A stretch of 64,000 nt of DNA from Thermoplasmata archaeon (GCA_022750335.1 JAKIVX010000001.1:67350-131349); one strand, 5' to 3'; shown: positions 35,433 to 42,123, numbered from the stretch's first letter. A program made the numbers and translations. The notes: a model not told the origin generated them from the letters alone.

Positions 35433-35987
35433 TTAGACCGAGTAGTCCGGGGCGACCTCGGGGATTCCGAGGGCGTGATTCGCCGCGAGTGCCGCCGCGA
35501 ACAGGAGGTCGCTCAGCCGATTGGTCCATTCGAGCAGTTCGGCCCGTTGAGGGTCCGTTCGGTGGAGGGCCCACAGCTCCCGCTCGGCTCGACGCGAAAC
35601 AGTCCGAGCTACATGGAACTCGGCGGCCGCCGGAGAGCCTCCGGCGAGGACGAACGTGGTGAGCGGGGGGTGGGCCGCATCCCATCGGTCGATCTCCGAT
35701 TCCAACCCCGCCACGTGGCGGGCTTCAATCCGGTGCTCGGGCGCGTGGCCGCCCGGACCGACCGCGAGTTCGGATTGGGCGATGAACAGCTCATGTTCCA
35801 AGCGGCGAACGAGACCGCGCAACTCTTCGAGAGCCGGTGGAAGGCTTGCCTGGAGGAGCCCCAGGTGGGCCCCGAGCTCATCCAAGGTTCCGTACGCCCG
35901 GATCCGGGCCGAATCCTTGTCTATCCGCGCCCCATGGGCGAGACCGGTCGTTCCGCGGTCCCCCGTGCGGGTGTAGAGACGCGGGAT
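35433..35987 (-). CDS. Cob(I)alamin adenosyltransferase, PduO type, with an apparent ATC start
   Basis: The enzyme attaches the adenosyl group to cobalamin. Translation of the minus strand gives PRLYTRTGDRGTTGLAHG, KDSARIRAYGTLDELGAH and the late RTDPQRAELLEWTNRLSDLL, matching the PduO family over its full 184-residue length. The first in-frame ATG or GTG is at 35885, which would delete the ATP-binding TRTGD region. Between an in-frame TGA near 36079 and the conserved start there is no ATG, GTG or TTG. A GGAGG at 35999-35995 stands 7 bases before ATC at 35987-35985, exactly where family members start. Confidence 0.8.
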   Translation of the reverse strand: MPRLYTRTGDRGTTGLAHGARIDKDSARIRAYGTLDELGAHLGLLQASLPPALEELRGLVRRLEHELFIAQSELAVGPGGHAPEHRIEARHVAGLESEIDRWDAAHPPLTTFVLAGGSPAAAEFHVARTVSRRAERELWALHRTDPQRAELLEWTNRLSDLLFAAALAANHALGIPEVAPDYSV

Positions 35988-36148
35988 GTTCTCGCCTCCG
36001 GTCGCCAGGGCAGCTGGTCCAATGGGGAACTCAGGCCGTGGACTGGGCAGAACGAGATGTGCAGCACCTCATTATGCTTGGCGTCCTGACGGCACAGTCG
36101 GCAAATAAATCCGCTCCGCTCGCTCCAGGCGATACCCATCTGTTCCAT
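35921..36148 (-). CDS. Small cysteine-rich (zinc-binding) ORF
   Basis: This 75-residue frame lies 27 bases after the RHH gene and overlaps the start of pduO by 67 bases. The first 40 residues look like a real protein with a compact metal site: ICRLCRQDAKHNEV, then SFCPVHG (C-x2-C ... C-x2-H). The rest has shadow-like composition from overlap with pduO. It may be a short zinc protein, or the N-terminus of a product joined to pduO by a frameshift. I favour a separate small gene. Confidence 0.45.
   Translation of the reverse strand: MEQMGIAWSERSGFICRLCRQDAKHNEVLHISFCPVHGLSSPLDQLPWRPEARTSRVSTPARGTAERPVSPMGRG
35995..35999 (-). promoter_or_regulatory. Shine-Dalgarno site of pduO
   Basis: GGAGG on the minus strand sits 7 bases upstream of the ATC codon at 35987. 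It decides the start of the adenosyltransferase although the codon is not a standard one. Confidence 0.55.
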
Positions 36149-36175
36149 GTTGCAACCCCACCTTGTGTCGAGGAC

Positions 36176-36574
36176 CTATGGCCCGAGGAGTCCCCGTCCC
36201 TCGCGGTCCGCTCGGCGTCGGTCCCTCCGCCGTTCGGAGGTCGACCGCGCCCGTTCGCGCAGGGCCGGCATCCGTTCGGTATGGGTCCGCGCAAGCTCCC
36301 GGAGCCCGAGGGTCAGGACGGTCGCGAGAGCGCCGTCCAGATCCCGGGCGTAGCCGTCCTCGACGATCTCCTCCAGTTCCGCGCGGAGCGTGGTCGGTAG
36401 TTCGACCGAGGCGACGGGAGCACCGCCCGCGCCCCGAACCAGCGACCGGACCGCCTCCGAGCGGTTCGGGAGTTCGTTCGTTGTTCGGAACTGTTCGAGG
36501 AGCGACTCTTCCTCAGCGCTGAGACGCACGCCGAGAAAGTAGGTCGCCGGAGCTGAGGCCCGAGCATTCCGCAC
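36176..36574 (-). CDS. Ribbon-helix-helix transcriptional regulator (possibly tandem)
   Basis: The 132-residue product starts with TYFLGVRLSAEEESLLEQF and NRSEAVRSLVRG, a typical CopG/MetJ-like ribbon-helix-helix. A second similar unit follows: SVELPTTLRAELEEIVEDGY, then DLDGALATVLTLGLREL. The C-terminus is Arg-rich. RHH proteins bind DNA as dimers; two units in one chain would make a pseudo-dimer. The GTG start at 36574 is fixed by a TATATA box 23-30 bases upstream. An ATTTGTAAAACATT sequence just behind that box recurs at 40.8 kb and could be its operator. Confidence 0.75.
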   Translation of the reverse strand: MRNARASAPATYFLGVRLSAEEESLLEQFRTTNELPNRSEAVRSLVRGAGGAPVASVELPTTLRAELEEIVEDGYARDLDGALATVLTLGLRELARTHTERMPALRERARSTSERRRDRRRADREGRGLLGP

Positions 36575-36595
36575 GTGTTAAACGACAAGTTAACC

Positions 36596-36604
36596 AATAT
36601 ATAT
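36596..36604 (-). promoter_or_regulatory. TATA box of the RHH regulator
   Basis: ATATATATT on the minus strand lies 22-30 bases before the GTG at 36574, next to TTAAC. This is one of the strongest AT-rich boxes in the window. Confidence 0.65.
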
Positions 36605-36814
36605 GCATTATGTAGATTTGTAAAACATTGGCGGCGCGGGCTCGTCCTCGAAGGCCCCGCACCTCGATCACCCTTCAAGGCGCTGTAGGGGCGGCGAAAC
36701 GACGGAGCGGGTTGCGGTCGACCTGGACATCGGGGAAAGACCCGGGGATCCATTCTTGTCAGCGCTCTGGAATTGGCGGCTGCAGAGAAGTTTGCCAGCT
36801 CGGCCTCTGAAGCA

Positions 36815-36892
36815 CGACGAACGATCGCACGTCATCCGTAGTTGCGTCGGGCGCACGCACCCCGGCCTCCTACCGACGGATGATGTTCGTCG
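36815..36892. repeat. Imperfect long inverted repeat
   Basis: CGACGAAC (36815-36822) and CATCCGT (36833-36839) pair with ACGGATG (36876-36882) and GTTCGTCG (36885-36892), leaving an asymmetric internal loop and a 36-base GC-rich loop. It abuts the hairpin element that follows. Confidence 0.5.
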
Positions 36893-36951
36893 GGTTTGGA
36901 GACGCCGTCTCCCCCTTGGTTAAACAAACGGGGTTATGGTCTCTCCAAACT
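36893..36951. repeat. Hairpin intergenic repeat, copy B
   Basis: The arms GTTTGGAGAC (36894-36903) and GTCTCTCCAAAC (36939-36950) face each other around CCCCC...GTTAAACAAACGGGG. The same arm and core sequences recur at 38407-38450 and 40783-40875. Confidence 0.65.
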
Positions 36952-37200
36952 CAGCCAGCCTTATCCGGCGGCAGATGCGCGCGGGTATAGGCCCCATGAA
37001 ACCCTTGGTGATCGCCAATTATTCGTCGTGACCAAAGATCAGAAACGGCCGACCTGTCCTCAGACTTCGAGAGCAGGGGTCTGAACCGGAGTGGGCACCG
37101 GGTGCGTTCCTCTAGGACAGGGTCGTATGCGACCTGCTGGGGGGGGTGGCGAATGCGCGATCCCTTAGCCGTGTCGGCGCCATTGCCCCCATCCAAACTG

Positions 37201-37208
37201 TTTACTAT
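37201..37208 (+). promoter_or_regulatory. TATA-like box of the G1-peptidase-like gene
   Basis: TTTACTAT lies 20-27 bases before the ATG at 37228. It supports that start, which also gives a clean signal peptide. Confidence 0.5.
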
Positions 37209-37227
37209 CCCATCGCCATGCGAGGAC

Positions 37228-37983
37228 ATGCGCACCCTGGCCCTCGGAGGTCTGGTCGCCATGTTGGTCCTAGTGGCGACGTTCCTCGCTCCGGCCGTGG
37301 CAGCCGCTCCCACGGCGGTTGCGGCCGGTCATGGACCGCTGGGCTCTCCGACCCAAGCTCCCACCACGGTCTGGGCCGGCTACGTGGCCCTCGGATCCGC
37401 CGGCTCGGTGACGAAAGTGTCCGGAACTTGGACCCAACCTGCGGTGACCTGCGGTTCGGCCACACGGTATGCACTCTTCTTCGTCGGAGTTGACGGTACT
37501 TCCTTATCGGACATTGAGGATATTGGTACGGCGGCTCAGTGCTCCGGCGGAACTGCCTCGTACCTGGCCGAATGGCAATTTACCTACGCCGGCGGGCCGA
37601 TCTCTTCGATCACGATCCACCCGGGCGACACAATCTCGGCCTCCATCGTCTACTCATCGGGCAATTTCACGATCAAGCTCACCGACGGTAGCCACACTTT
37701 CTCGAAGAAGGTTTACCAACCAGGGGACGCCCGCGATTCCGCAGAATGCATCGTCGCGCGACCCACCACCATTTCCGGCGCGCTGCATCTCGCAAATTTT
37801 GGCACGGTGACGTTTTCCTCCTGCAAGGCAACCATCAGTGCCGTCTCGGGCGGCATCGGATCGTTTGCGAGCGTCTTCGAACTAACGATGACTCAAACGA
37901 CCTCTACCAAGCCACTCGCCGTCCCGTCCGCGCTTCAGACGGGGAAGAAGGGCTTCTCCGTGGCGTGGAAGAGGGCGAACTGA
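37228..37983 (+). CDS. Secreted G1-family (eqolisin, glutamic) peptidase-like protein
   Basis: The 251-residue product starts with a signal peptide (MRTLALGGLVAMLVLVATFL, then APAVAAA). The mature part follows eqolisins: WAGYVALGSAGSVTKVSGTW, FVGVDG, YLAEWQFTYAGG, ITIHPGDTISASIVY and a late DSAECIVARP with the conserved Glu. Family catalysis uses a Gln and a Glu. By my alignment the Gln (in the family's IxQxG region) is replaced: this protein reads DIEDIGT there. It may be inactive or use a different pair. Starts upstream at 37102 are rejected because the TATA box and signal peptide fit 37228. Confidence 0.75.
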   Translation: MRTLALGGLVAMLVLVATFLAPAVAAAPTAVAAGHGPLGSPTQAPTTVWAGYVALGSAGSVTKVSGTWTQPAVTCGSATRYALFFVGVDGTSLSDIEDIGTAAQCSGGTASYLAEWQFTYAGGPISSITIHPGDTISASIVYSSGNFTIKLTDGSHTFSKKVYQPGDARDSAECIVARPTTISGALHLANFGTVTFSSCKATISAVSGGIGSFASVFELTMTQTTSTKPLAVPSALQTGKKGFSVAWKRAN

Positions 37984-38507
37984 GTCGGGCCGCCTTCAGC
38001 GCTCCGACCCGCAAGACCCGAATGATCGTTCCCCTTTTGGCGAGCGCGGTCCGGTTTGGTCAAAGTCGACCCCCGTCCTCTGGTCTTTCCGACTGGCCCT
38101 CCTTTGGTAGACAGAGGAAAACGATCCGCGGTTTTTGGTGCGTTTGGTGCCGGCCTCCCTTTGCCCACACGTCCTTACTTCCTCTCTTCTGACGCCAAAG
38201 GACGAAGCAGTCCCTACGACCAACCCTACCGTGAGTGCAGCAGAGCGATCCGTCGTACAAGAGGGGTCGGATATTGTCTCAATTCCCGACCTGTCCTCGA
38301 TGCGCACACCAGCCCCTCGCGGCCGATCGGGCGCCTTCCCGAGAGAGTTTTAGGTCTGCCGCTCGAAAGATCGCACGAAGGGAGGGGTCGGTGGTCGGCG
38401 GCGCTGCCCCTACGGTTTAACAAACGGGGGGCATAGTGTCTCCAAACCGGCGAGTTGTAAGGTGGCGGTGCGCTGCTCGGGGAGGGGTTCGCGCGGTACC
38501 GCACCAA
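37984..38507. other. Gene-free stretch between the peptidase-like gene and arsR
   Basis: About 520 bases with no supportable gene on either strand; the small frames here share no protein-like pattern. The base composition is more T-rich than neighbouring DNA around 38060-38200. It contains one hairpin-repeat half unit at 38407-38450. Confidence 0.55.
38407..38450. repeat. Hairpin intergenic repeat, copy C
   Basis: CCCCTACGGTTTAAC followed by AAACGGGGGGCATAGTG and TCTCCAAAC. Read on the minus strand it gives GGTTTGGAGACAC, ATGCCCCC and GTTTGTTAAAC, almost identical in order to the left arm of copy D. Confidence 0.65.
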
Positions 38508-38543
38508 ACATATCGTGTACTTTATATAAATCAATAGATATGT
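38508..38543 (+). promoter_or_regulatory. arsR promoter with flanking inverted repeat
   Basis: The TATA box TTTATATAAA (38521-38530) lies 21-30 bases before the ATG at 38551. It is enclosed by ACATATC (38508-38514) and GATATGT (38537-38543), an inverted repeat well placed as an operator for the ArsR protein encoded just downstream. Confidence 0.6.
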
Positions 38544-38550
38544 CAATTCC

Positions 38551-38904
38551 ATGTCGAATCTCTCCGAAGCCTTCGAGGTCCTCGCGGATCCGACACGACT
38601 TAGGATCGTCGAGGAGCTGCGTGGGGGTGAGAGATCCGTGGGATCAATCGTCTCCACACTGGGAGTTTGCCAGCCGGGGGTCTCTCGGCACCTGCGCATC
38701 CTGCACCAAGCCGGATTTGTCCAGTCCCACCCCGACGGCCAGCGGCGCCTCTACTCGCTCCAGCGGAAGCCGTTCCGCGCCCTCGACGCGTGGATCCACG
38801 ACTATCGGGATCTGGTCGAGGCCCGACTCGACCGGCTCGGTCAATTGGTCGGGGAAACCGGCCCTTCTTACCGCCCCGCAACGAAGAATCCGCGGAGGGA
38901 ATGA
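38551..38904 (+). CDS. ArsR-family winged-helix regulator
   Basis: The 117-residue protein has the full ArsR pattern: AFEVLADPTRLRIVEELRGG, VGSIVSTLGVCQPGVSRHLR, ILHQAGFVQSHPDGQRRLYS. The single Cys in the recognition region is not the CxC metal site of ArsR/SmtB, so the signal is probably not arsenite. ArsR genes beside SRPBCC (AHSA1) genes are a known pairing, found two genes downstream here. Its stop overlaps the next ATG (ATGA). Confidence 0.9.
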   Translation: MSNLSEAFEVLADPTRLRIVEELRGGERSVGSIVSTLGVCQPGVSRHLRILHQAGFVQSHPDGQRRLYSLQRKPFRALDAWIHDYRDLVEARLDRLGQLVGETGPSYRPATKNPRRE

Positions 38905-39881
38905 ACTTGGAAATTTCCGTGCGCGAAGCAGAAACCCGTGACGGGCCGACCGCTTTCTCAATTCGCCGGGACCTCGAGTCCCAGGCAACCCATGTGTTCT
39001 ATGTGCCACCGGTCCCTCCCACGAAGCTGCAACGCGACGCGGCCCGCAACATCGTGACCAAGTACCTCCAGGTACGGGCCGGAGAGAACGCGATCATCGA
39101 ATCGTGGAACCACACAATGCCGATGGCCACGGCGATGGTCGATGAGGTCCGCCGCGTGGGCGGCCATGCCGTTCTCATCCATGAGAACGAGGATGCGTGG
39201 TGGCGCGCGATTGACCGAAAGCAGAGCCGGCTCCTCGGCCAGTCGAGCGGCCCGGAATGGGCCGCGTTGAAAGCCGCGGATGTGTACGTGAACTTCTGGG
39301 GTCCGGGCGACACCGACCGGATCGAGAAACTGTCCGAGAAGACGTTCGACGAAGCGCTCGCCTGGAACTCGCCCTGGTACGAGGTGGCCCGGAAGGCGAA
39401 TCTTCGCGGGGGCCGGATGACGGCCGCATTCGTCACGGAGGGTCGGGCCAGGAAGTGGGGCCTCGACCGCGGGCAGTGGGAGGAGAACGTCTGGCGGGCC
39501 TGTCTGATCAGCCCGGACGAACTGGCCAGGACCGCGGCTCGGCTGGCGAAAGTACTCTCCCGGGGGAGGAAGGTACGGATCACCCACTCCAACGGAACCG
39601 ACCTGGAAGTCGCTCTAGCGGGGGTCGCACCGCTGCCGTACGACGGGAGACCCCACCCCAGGGACAAGAAATATGGCCAGTTTGGTATGCTGACCCAAAT
39701 CCCCGGCGGAAACCTCGACGTGGCCCTCGATTCGAAGACCGCGGAGGGGACCTTCCACGCGAACCGCCGGACCAATATCTGGTGGACCGTGCACTCGGGG
39801 GGCAAGCTCGAATTAACGGACGGCAAGCTTTCGTCGTACTCATTCGAACATGGAGGGGAGGAGTTTGCCCGTCAGTACTAG
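38901..39881 (+). CDS. M29-aminopeptidase-like protein, ending at an in-frame TAG
   Basis: The frame from the ATG at 38901 (overlapping arsR) resembles AmpS/M29 leucyl aminopeptidases: KYLQVRAGENAIIESWNHTM, a helical middle, RKVRITHSNGTDLEVALAG, IPGGNLDVALDSKTAEGTF and LTDGKLSSYSFEHGGEE. In active enzymes the IPxGE motif provides a metal ligand; here it reads IPGGN. Translation meets TAG at 39879-39881, 326 codons in, while the family pattern continues in the same frame for 77 codons (next entry). Confidence 0.75.
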   Translation: MNLEISVREAETRDGPTAFSIRRDLESQATHVFYVPPVPPTKLQRDAARNIVTKYLQVRAGENAIIESWNHTMPMATAMVDEVRRVGGHAVLIHENEDAWWRAIDRKQSRLLGQSSGPEWAALKAADVYVNFWGPGDTDRIEKLSEKTFDEALAWNSPWYEVARKANLRGGRMTAAFVTEGRARKWGLDRGQWEENVWRACLISPDELARTAARLAKVLSRGRKVRITHSNGTDLEVALAGVAPLPYDGRPHPRDKKYGQFGMLTQIPGGNLDVALDSKTAEGTFHANRRTNIWWTVHSGGKLELTDGKLSSYSFEHGGEEFARQY

Positions 39882-40115
39882 CACGGCACGGCAGGCAAGG
39901 ACCGTACAAGCGTTCTCAAGCTCGGGCTGAACCCGGCCGTCAAGGACGTCCCCAACCTGGAGACGGTCGAAGGCGGATCCGTTTCCTTGCAGCTCGGGGG
40001 AAACCGGTATCTTGGGGGCACCAACGGATCGAATTTCTTTACCTGGTTCTCGCTGGCCGGCTCCGAGATCGCGATCGACGGGGTTCCCGTTATCCGCGCC
40101 GGGAAAGTCCTCTAG
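39882..40115 (+). pseudogene. In-frame continuation of the M29-like gene after TAG
   Basis: After TAG the frame reads HGTAGKDRTSVLKLGLNPAV, then VEGGSVSLQLGGNRYLGGTN and a final EIAIDGVPVIRAGKVL, matching the C-terminal domain of M29 proteins (G-x-N, GGTN, DG-x-x-I-x-x-G) up to TAG at 40113-40115. The next gene starts only 5 bases later, so the operon spacing also fits the longer product. It is either a nonsense mutation, a readthrough product, or a sequence error. The HxD metal site of the family is also missing here (FFTWFS). Confidence 0.65.
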
Positions 40116-40120
40116 CATCC

Positions 40121-40609
40121 GTGAGCGAACGAACCGCGTCTCCGGAGCTGACCGCCTTCTCTCGCCCTAGCGACCTCGAGAACCAGGTGAGCCGACTCTT
40201 CCACGTGCCGCCGGAGCGGCTCTTCCATTTCTGGACCGACCCGAGCACGTTCGCGTTGACGTACACCACCGACCCGACTCGGGCCACGGTCGAAACGTAT
40301 GAATTCCGCCAGGGGGGAAAATACTCCATAGTGACCCGCGGAGGGGACGGGGGCGTGTACCGCTTCCAGGGGGAGTATCTAGAGATCGTCCCGCCGCGGC
40401 GAATCGTCAACACGTGGGAAGTGAGCATGTGGCCCGGCGTCCGGGCGGTCGAGACTGACGAGTTCGAGCGCGTAGGAGAGTCCACGCGGCTCACCATTCG
40501 ATGGAAGTACCCGTCCCGCGAGGACCGGGACCGGATGAAGGGAGTCGGAGGGAAGGGCGGGATCTCCGAACAGTGGGACTTCATCGCCGACCTGCTCGCC
40601 CGGACATAG
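40121..40609 (+). CDS. SRPBCC/AHSA1-domain protein
   Basis: The 162-residue product has the START-like hydrophobic-pocket fold: VSRLFHVPPERLFHFWTDPS, FRQGGKYSIVTRGGDGGVYR, FQGEYLEIVPPRRIVNTWEV and a C-terminal helix ISEQWDFIADLL. Such proteins bind small lipophilic ligands and are often encoded with ArsR regulators, as here. The start is a GTG at 40121. Confidence 0.85.
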   Translation: MSERTASPELTAFSRPSDLENQVSRLFHVPPERLFHFWTDPSTFALTYTTDPTRATVETYEFRQGGKYSIVTRGGDGGVYRFQGEYLEIVPPRRIVNTWEVSMWPGVRAVETDEFERVGESTRLTIRWKYPSREDRDRMKGVGGKGGISEQWDFIADLLART

Positions 40610-41050
40610 ACCCATCTGCCAAAACCAGGGCGGGGTCCTACAGCCGTCGGCCGCGCGGCTCCGCACTACATTCTTGGCGCGAGCCCGTTCCGAACGATTG
40701 GAGACCTCGGCAGATCGCGCATCACCAGGAGACGCCCGAGCGCACCAAGGTCCTCGCCCCCTCCCGCCGGTTTCGCATTGCAGGGTTTGGAGACACCATG
40801 CCCCCATTTGTAAAACATCGGGGGCGGGGATACCCCCATTTGTAAAACATCGGGGAGAATAGTGTCTGAAAGCCCAGAGGGTTTTCCCCGAAAGTCGATG
40901 GGACTCCGGATTGGATGCACCTGGTGCCGAACGTGGCCACGCCCGCGAGCCCTCGTCGCTCTGCTGGGGTCTCTGTTCCTGGGCGGGTAGGAGACCAGCG
41001 GATCTTCCCCCTGGGAGGGAACTCGAAGTTCGTCCTGGGCCCCCAGTCAA
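40610..41050. other. Gene-free stretch with hairpin repeat
   Basis: No supportable gene in about 440 bases. Short frames on the minus strand (40666-40940) only arise from the tandem repeat inside copy D. Apart from that element nothing stands out. Confidence 0.55.
40783..40875. repeat. Hairpin intergenic repeat, copy D, with internal tandem repeat
   Basis: Two perfect 23-base copies (40801-40823 and 40833-40855), each CCCCC-ATTTGTAAAACAT-CGGGG, are enclosed by arms GGGTTTGGAGACACC (40783-40797) and AGTGTCTGAAAGCCC (40861-40875), which are near-complements. Each 23-base unit can itself form a small hairpin. Confidence 0.75.
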
Positions 41051-41063
41051 GTTAAACCTTTAG
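41051..41063 (+). promoter_or_regulatory. Promoter box before the small anchored protein
   Basis: GTTAAACCTTTAG lies 17-29 bases before the GTG at 41080. Confidence 0.4.
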
Positions 41064-41079
41064 ATCCGGTTGTCCAGTC

Positions 41080-41541
41080 GTGGGCCAGCACCCGTTCGTC
41101 AACGAGATTGCGGGCCAACCCTCAACGATTCCTCCGCGGTCGTGGGCACGCCGGCTACGCCTACCCTGGGTCCTCACGGTGCTGGGGGTCGCCGTCGCCG
41201 TCTTCGTCCTGCTCGCGTATCTGCCCACTAGCCAAAGTTCGTCGTTCCAGATTTCCCCCTGCTCCGGCGGGAGTGGGTCGTTAGACGTTCCGATGGGCAC
41301 GGTCCTCTCGGTCAGCTGGTTGTACGTCTCGGGCTCCAACACCGGCATCCTGGTTTCGCAGGACAGCAGTCCGCTCTTCCAGTCCGCACTGCCTTCGGGG
41401 AACGCGTCCGTGGTGGTGGACGGGTACGGAGGAATCTCCGTCTACGGAAGCTCCGACGTAACGCCGTGTATCGAGGGCTTCACCCAGGTGCACGTTTCCT
41501 GGCAGGCCGCAGAAATGTGGTGGCTCGTCCACCCGGATTGA
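41080..41541 (+). CDS. Membrane-anchored hypothetical protein
   Basis: The 153-residue product has one N-terminal membrane segment after a basic stretch (LPWVLTVLGVAVAVFVLLAY), then an extracytoplasmic domain of about 100 residues rich in Ser, Val and Gly with two Cys (one after the membrane segment, one near the end) that could form a disulphide. No family recognised. The GTG start at 41080 follows an AT-rich box. Confidence 0.7.
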   Translation: MGQHPFVNEIAGQPSTIPPRSWARRLRLPWVLTVLGVAVAVFVLLAYLPTSQSSSFQISPCSGGSGSLDVPMGTVLSVSWLYVSGSNTGILVSQDSSPLFQSALPSGNASVVVDGYGGISVYGSSDVTPCIEGFTQVHVSWQAAEMWWLVHPD

Positions 41542-41639
41542 ACGGATTGGGGTCTACCAAACGCTATCGTCGGCCGAGAGGGAGGTTGGAGGACGACCCC
41601 GCCGGGTCGACCTGCCGATTTTCGCGCGCAGCCTCGGTC

Positions 41640-41987
41640 CTACGAGGCGCTTTGGGCCAACCGGGCGACTTCGGCCACCAACGGGAGGGCCGACTTTCCA
41701 AGATAGACGGCGACGGTGCCGCTGACGGCGATGAGGGGCAGGGCCCGATCGATCGTGGCTTGCCCGAGCTCAAGGAGGATGATCGAGGGGAGCGCGAAGA
41801 CGATCTCTGCGAGCGCGATTATTCCGGCCGCCAACTCGATCGAGAGCCATATGTAGAACAGTCGTCGAACCCTGCTTGGCCCCTTCGGTGGCTCTGGGCG
41901 GACGGGCCCGATGATGGCGAGCCTTTGAAATGCTGCGTCGGTGGGATCCAATTTCAGTAACCCCCCCCGGCCACGGGCGGAAGCCAC
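41640..41987 (-). CDS. Small membrane protein, hypothetical
   Basis: The 115-residue product has a basic, Pro-rich N-terminus and two hydrophobic helices (about 44-72 and 82-100; the first contains IELAAGIIALAEIVFALP). No motif is visible. The hydrophobic pattern and codon use support it as a gene. Confidence 0.6.
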   Translation of the reverse strand: MASARGRGGLLKLDPTDAAFQRLAIIGPVRPEPPKGPSRVRRLFYIWLSIELAAGIIALAEIVFALPSIILLELGQATIDRALPLIAVSGTVAVYLGKSALPLVAEVARLAQSAS

Positions 41988-42123
41988 GGACGTTAATGAG
42001 GAGTGATGTATAACCGGGCTCGTCGAGCATAGGACACCGGTCCAATCGAGGGCCGCTCACGCGGCGTGTCAGCTTTCCCGAACTCGGGTCGAACCTCGGC
42101 TGGATCCCCGCGGCAGGGGCCGC

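Larger units (their letters stand above)
36605..37200. other. Gene-free stretch with hairpin repeats
   Basis: Several short frames exist on both strands (for example 36628-36810 and 36896-37084) but none resembles a protein. The stretch holds an ATTTGTAAAACATT site at 36616-36629, a large inverted repeat at 36815-36892 and a hairpin element at 36893-36951. It marks the left edge of a region with unusually long spacers. Confidence 0.6.

Noticed and set aside
35885-35885. Internal GTG/ATG at 35885 as the start of pduO
   Set aside because: It would remove the conserved TRTGD nucleotide-binding segment that is encoded in frame upstream, behind a good Shine-Dalgarno site.
39879-39881. Genome-wide recoding of TAG to pyrrolysine
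   Set aside because: Many well-defined genes in the window end in TAG directly after a complete domain, so TAG acts as a normal stop here; a single-site explanation is kept as a finding.
40666-40940. Minus-strand frames with repeated MFYKWG-like peptides
   Set aside because: The repetition merely reflects translation of the tandem 23-base DNA repeat; there is no start context or family support.
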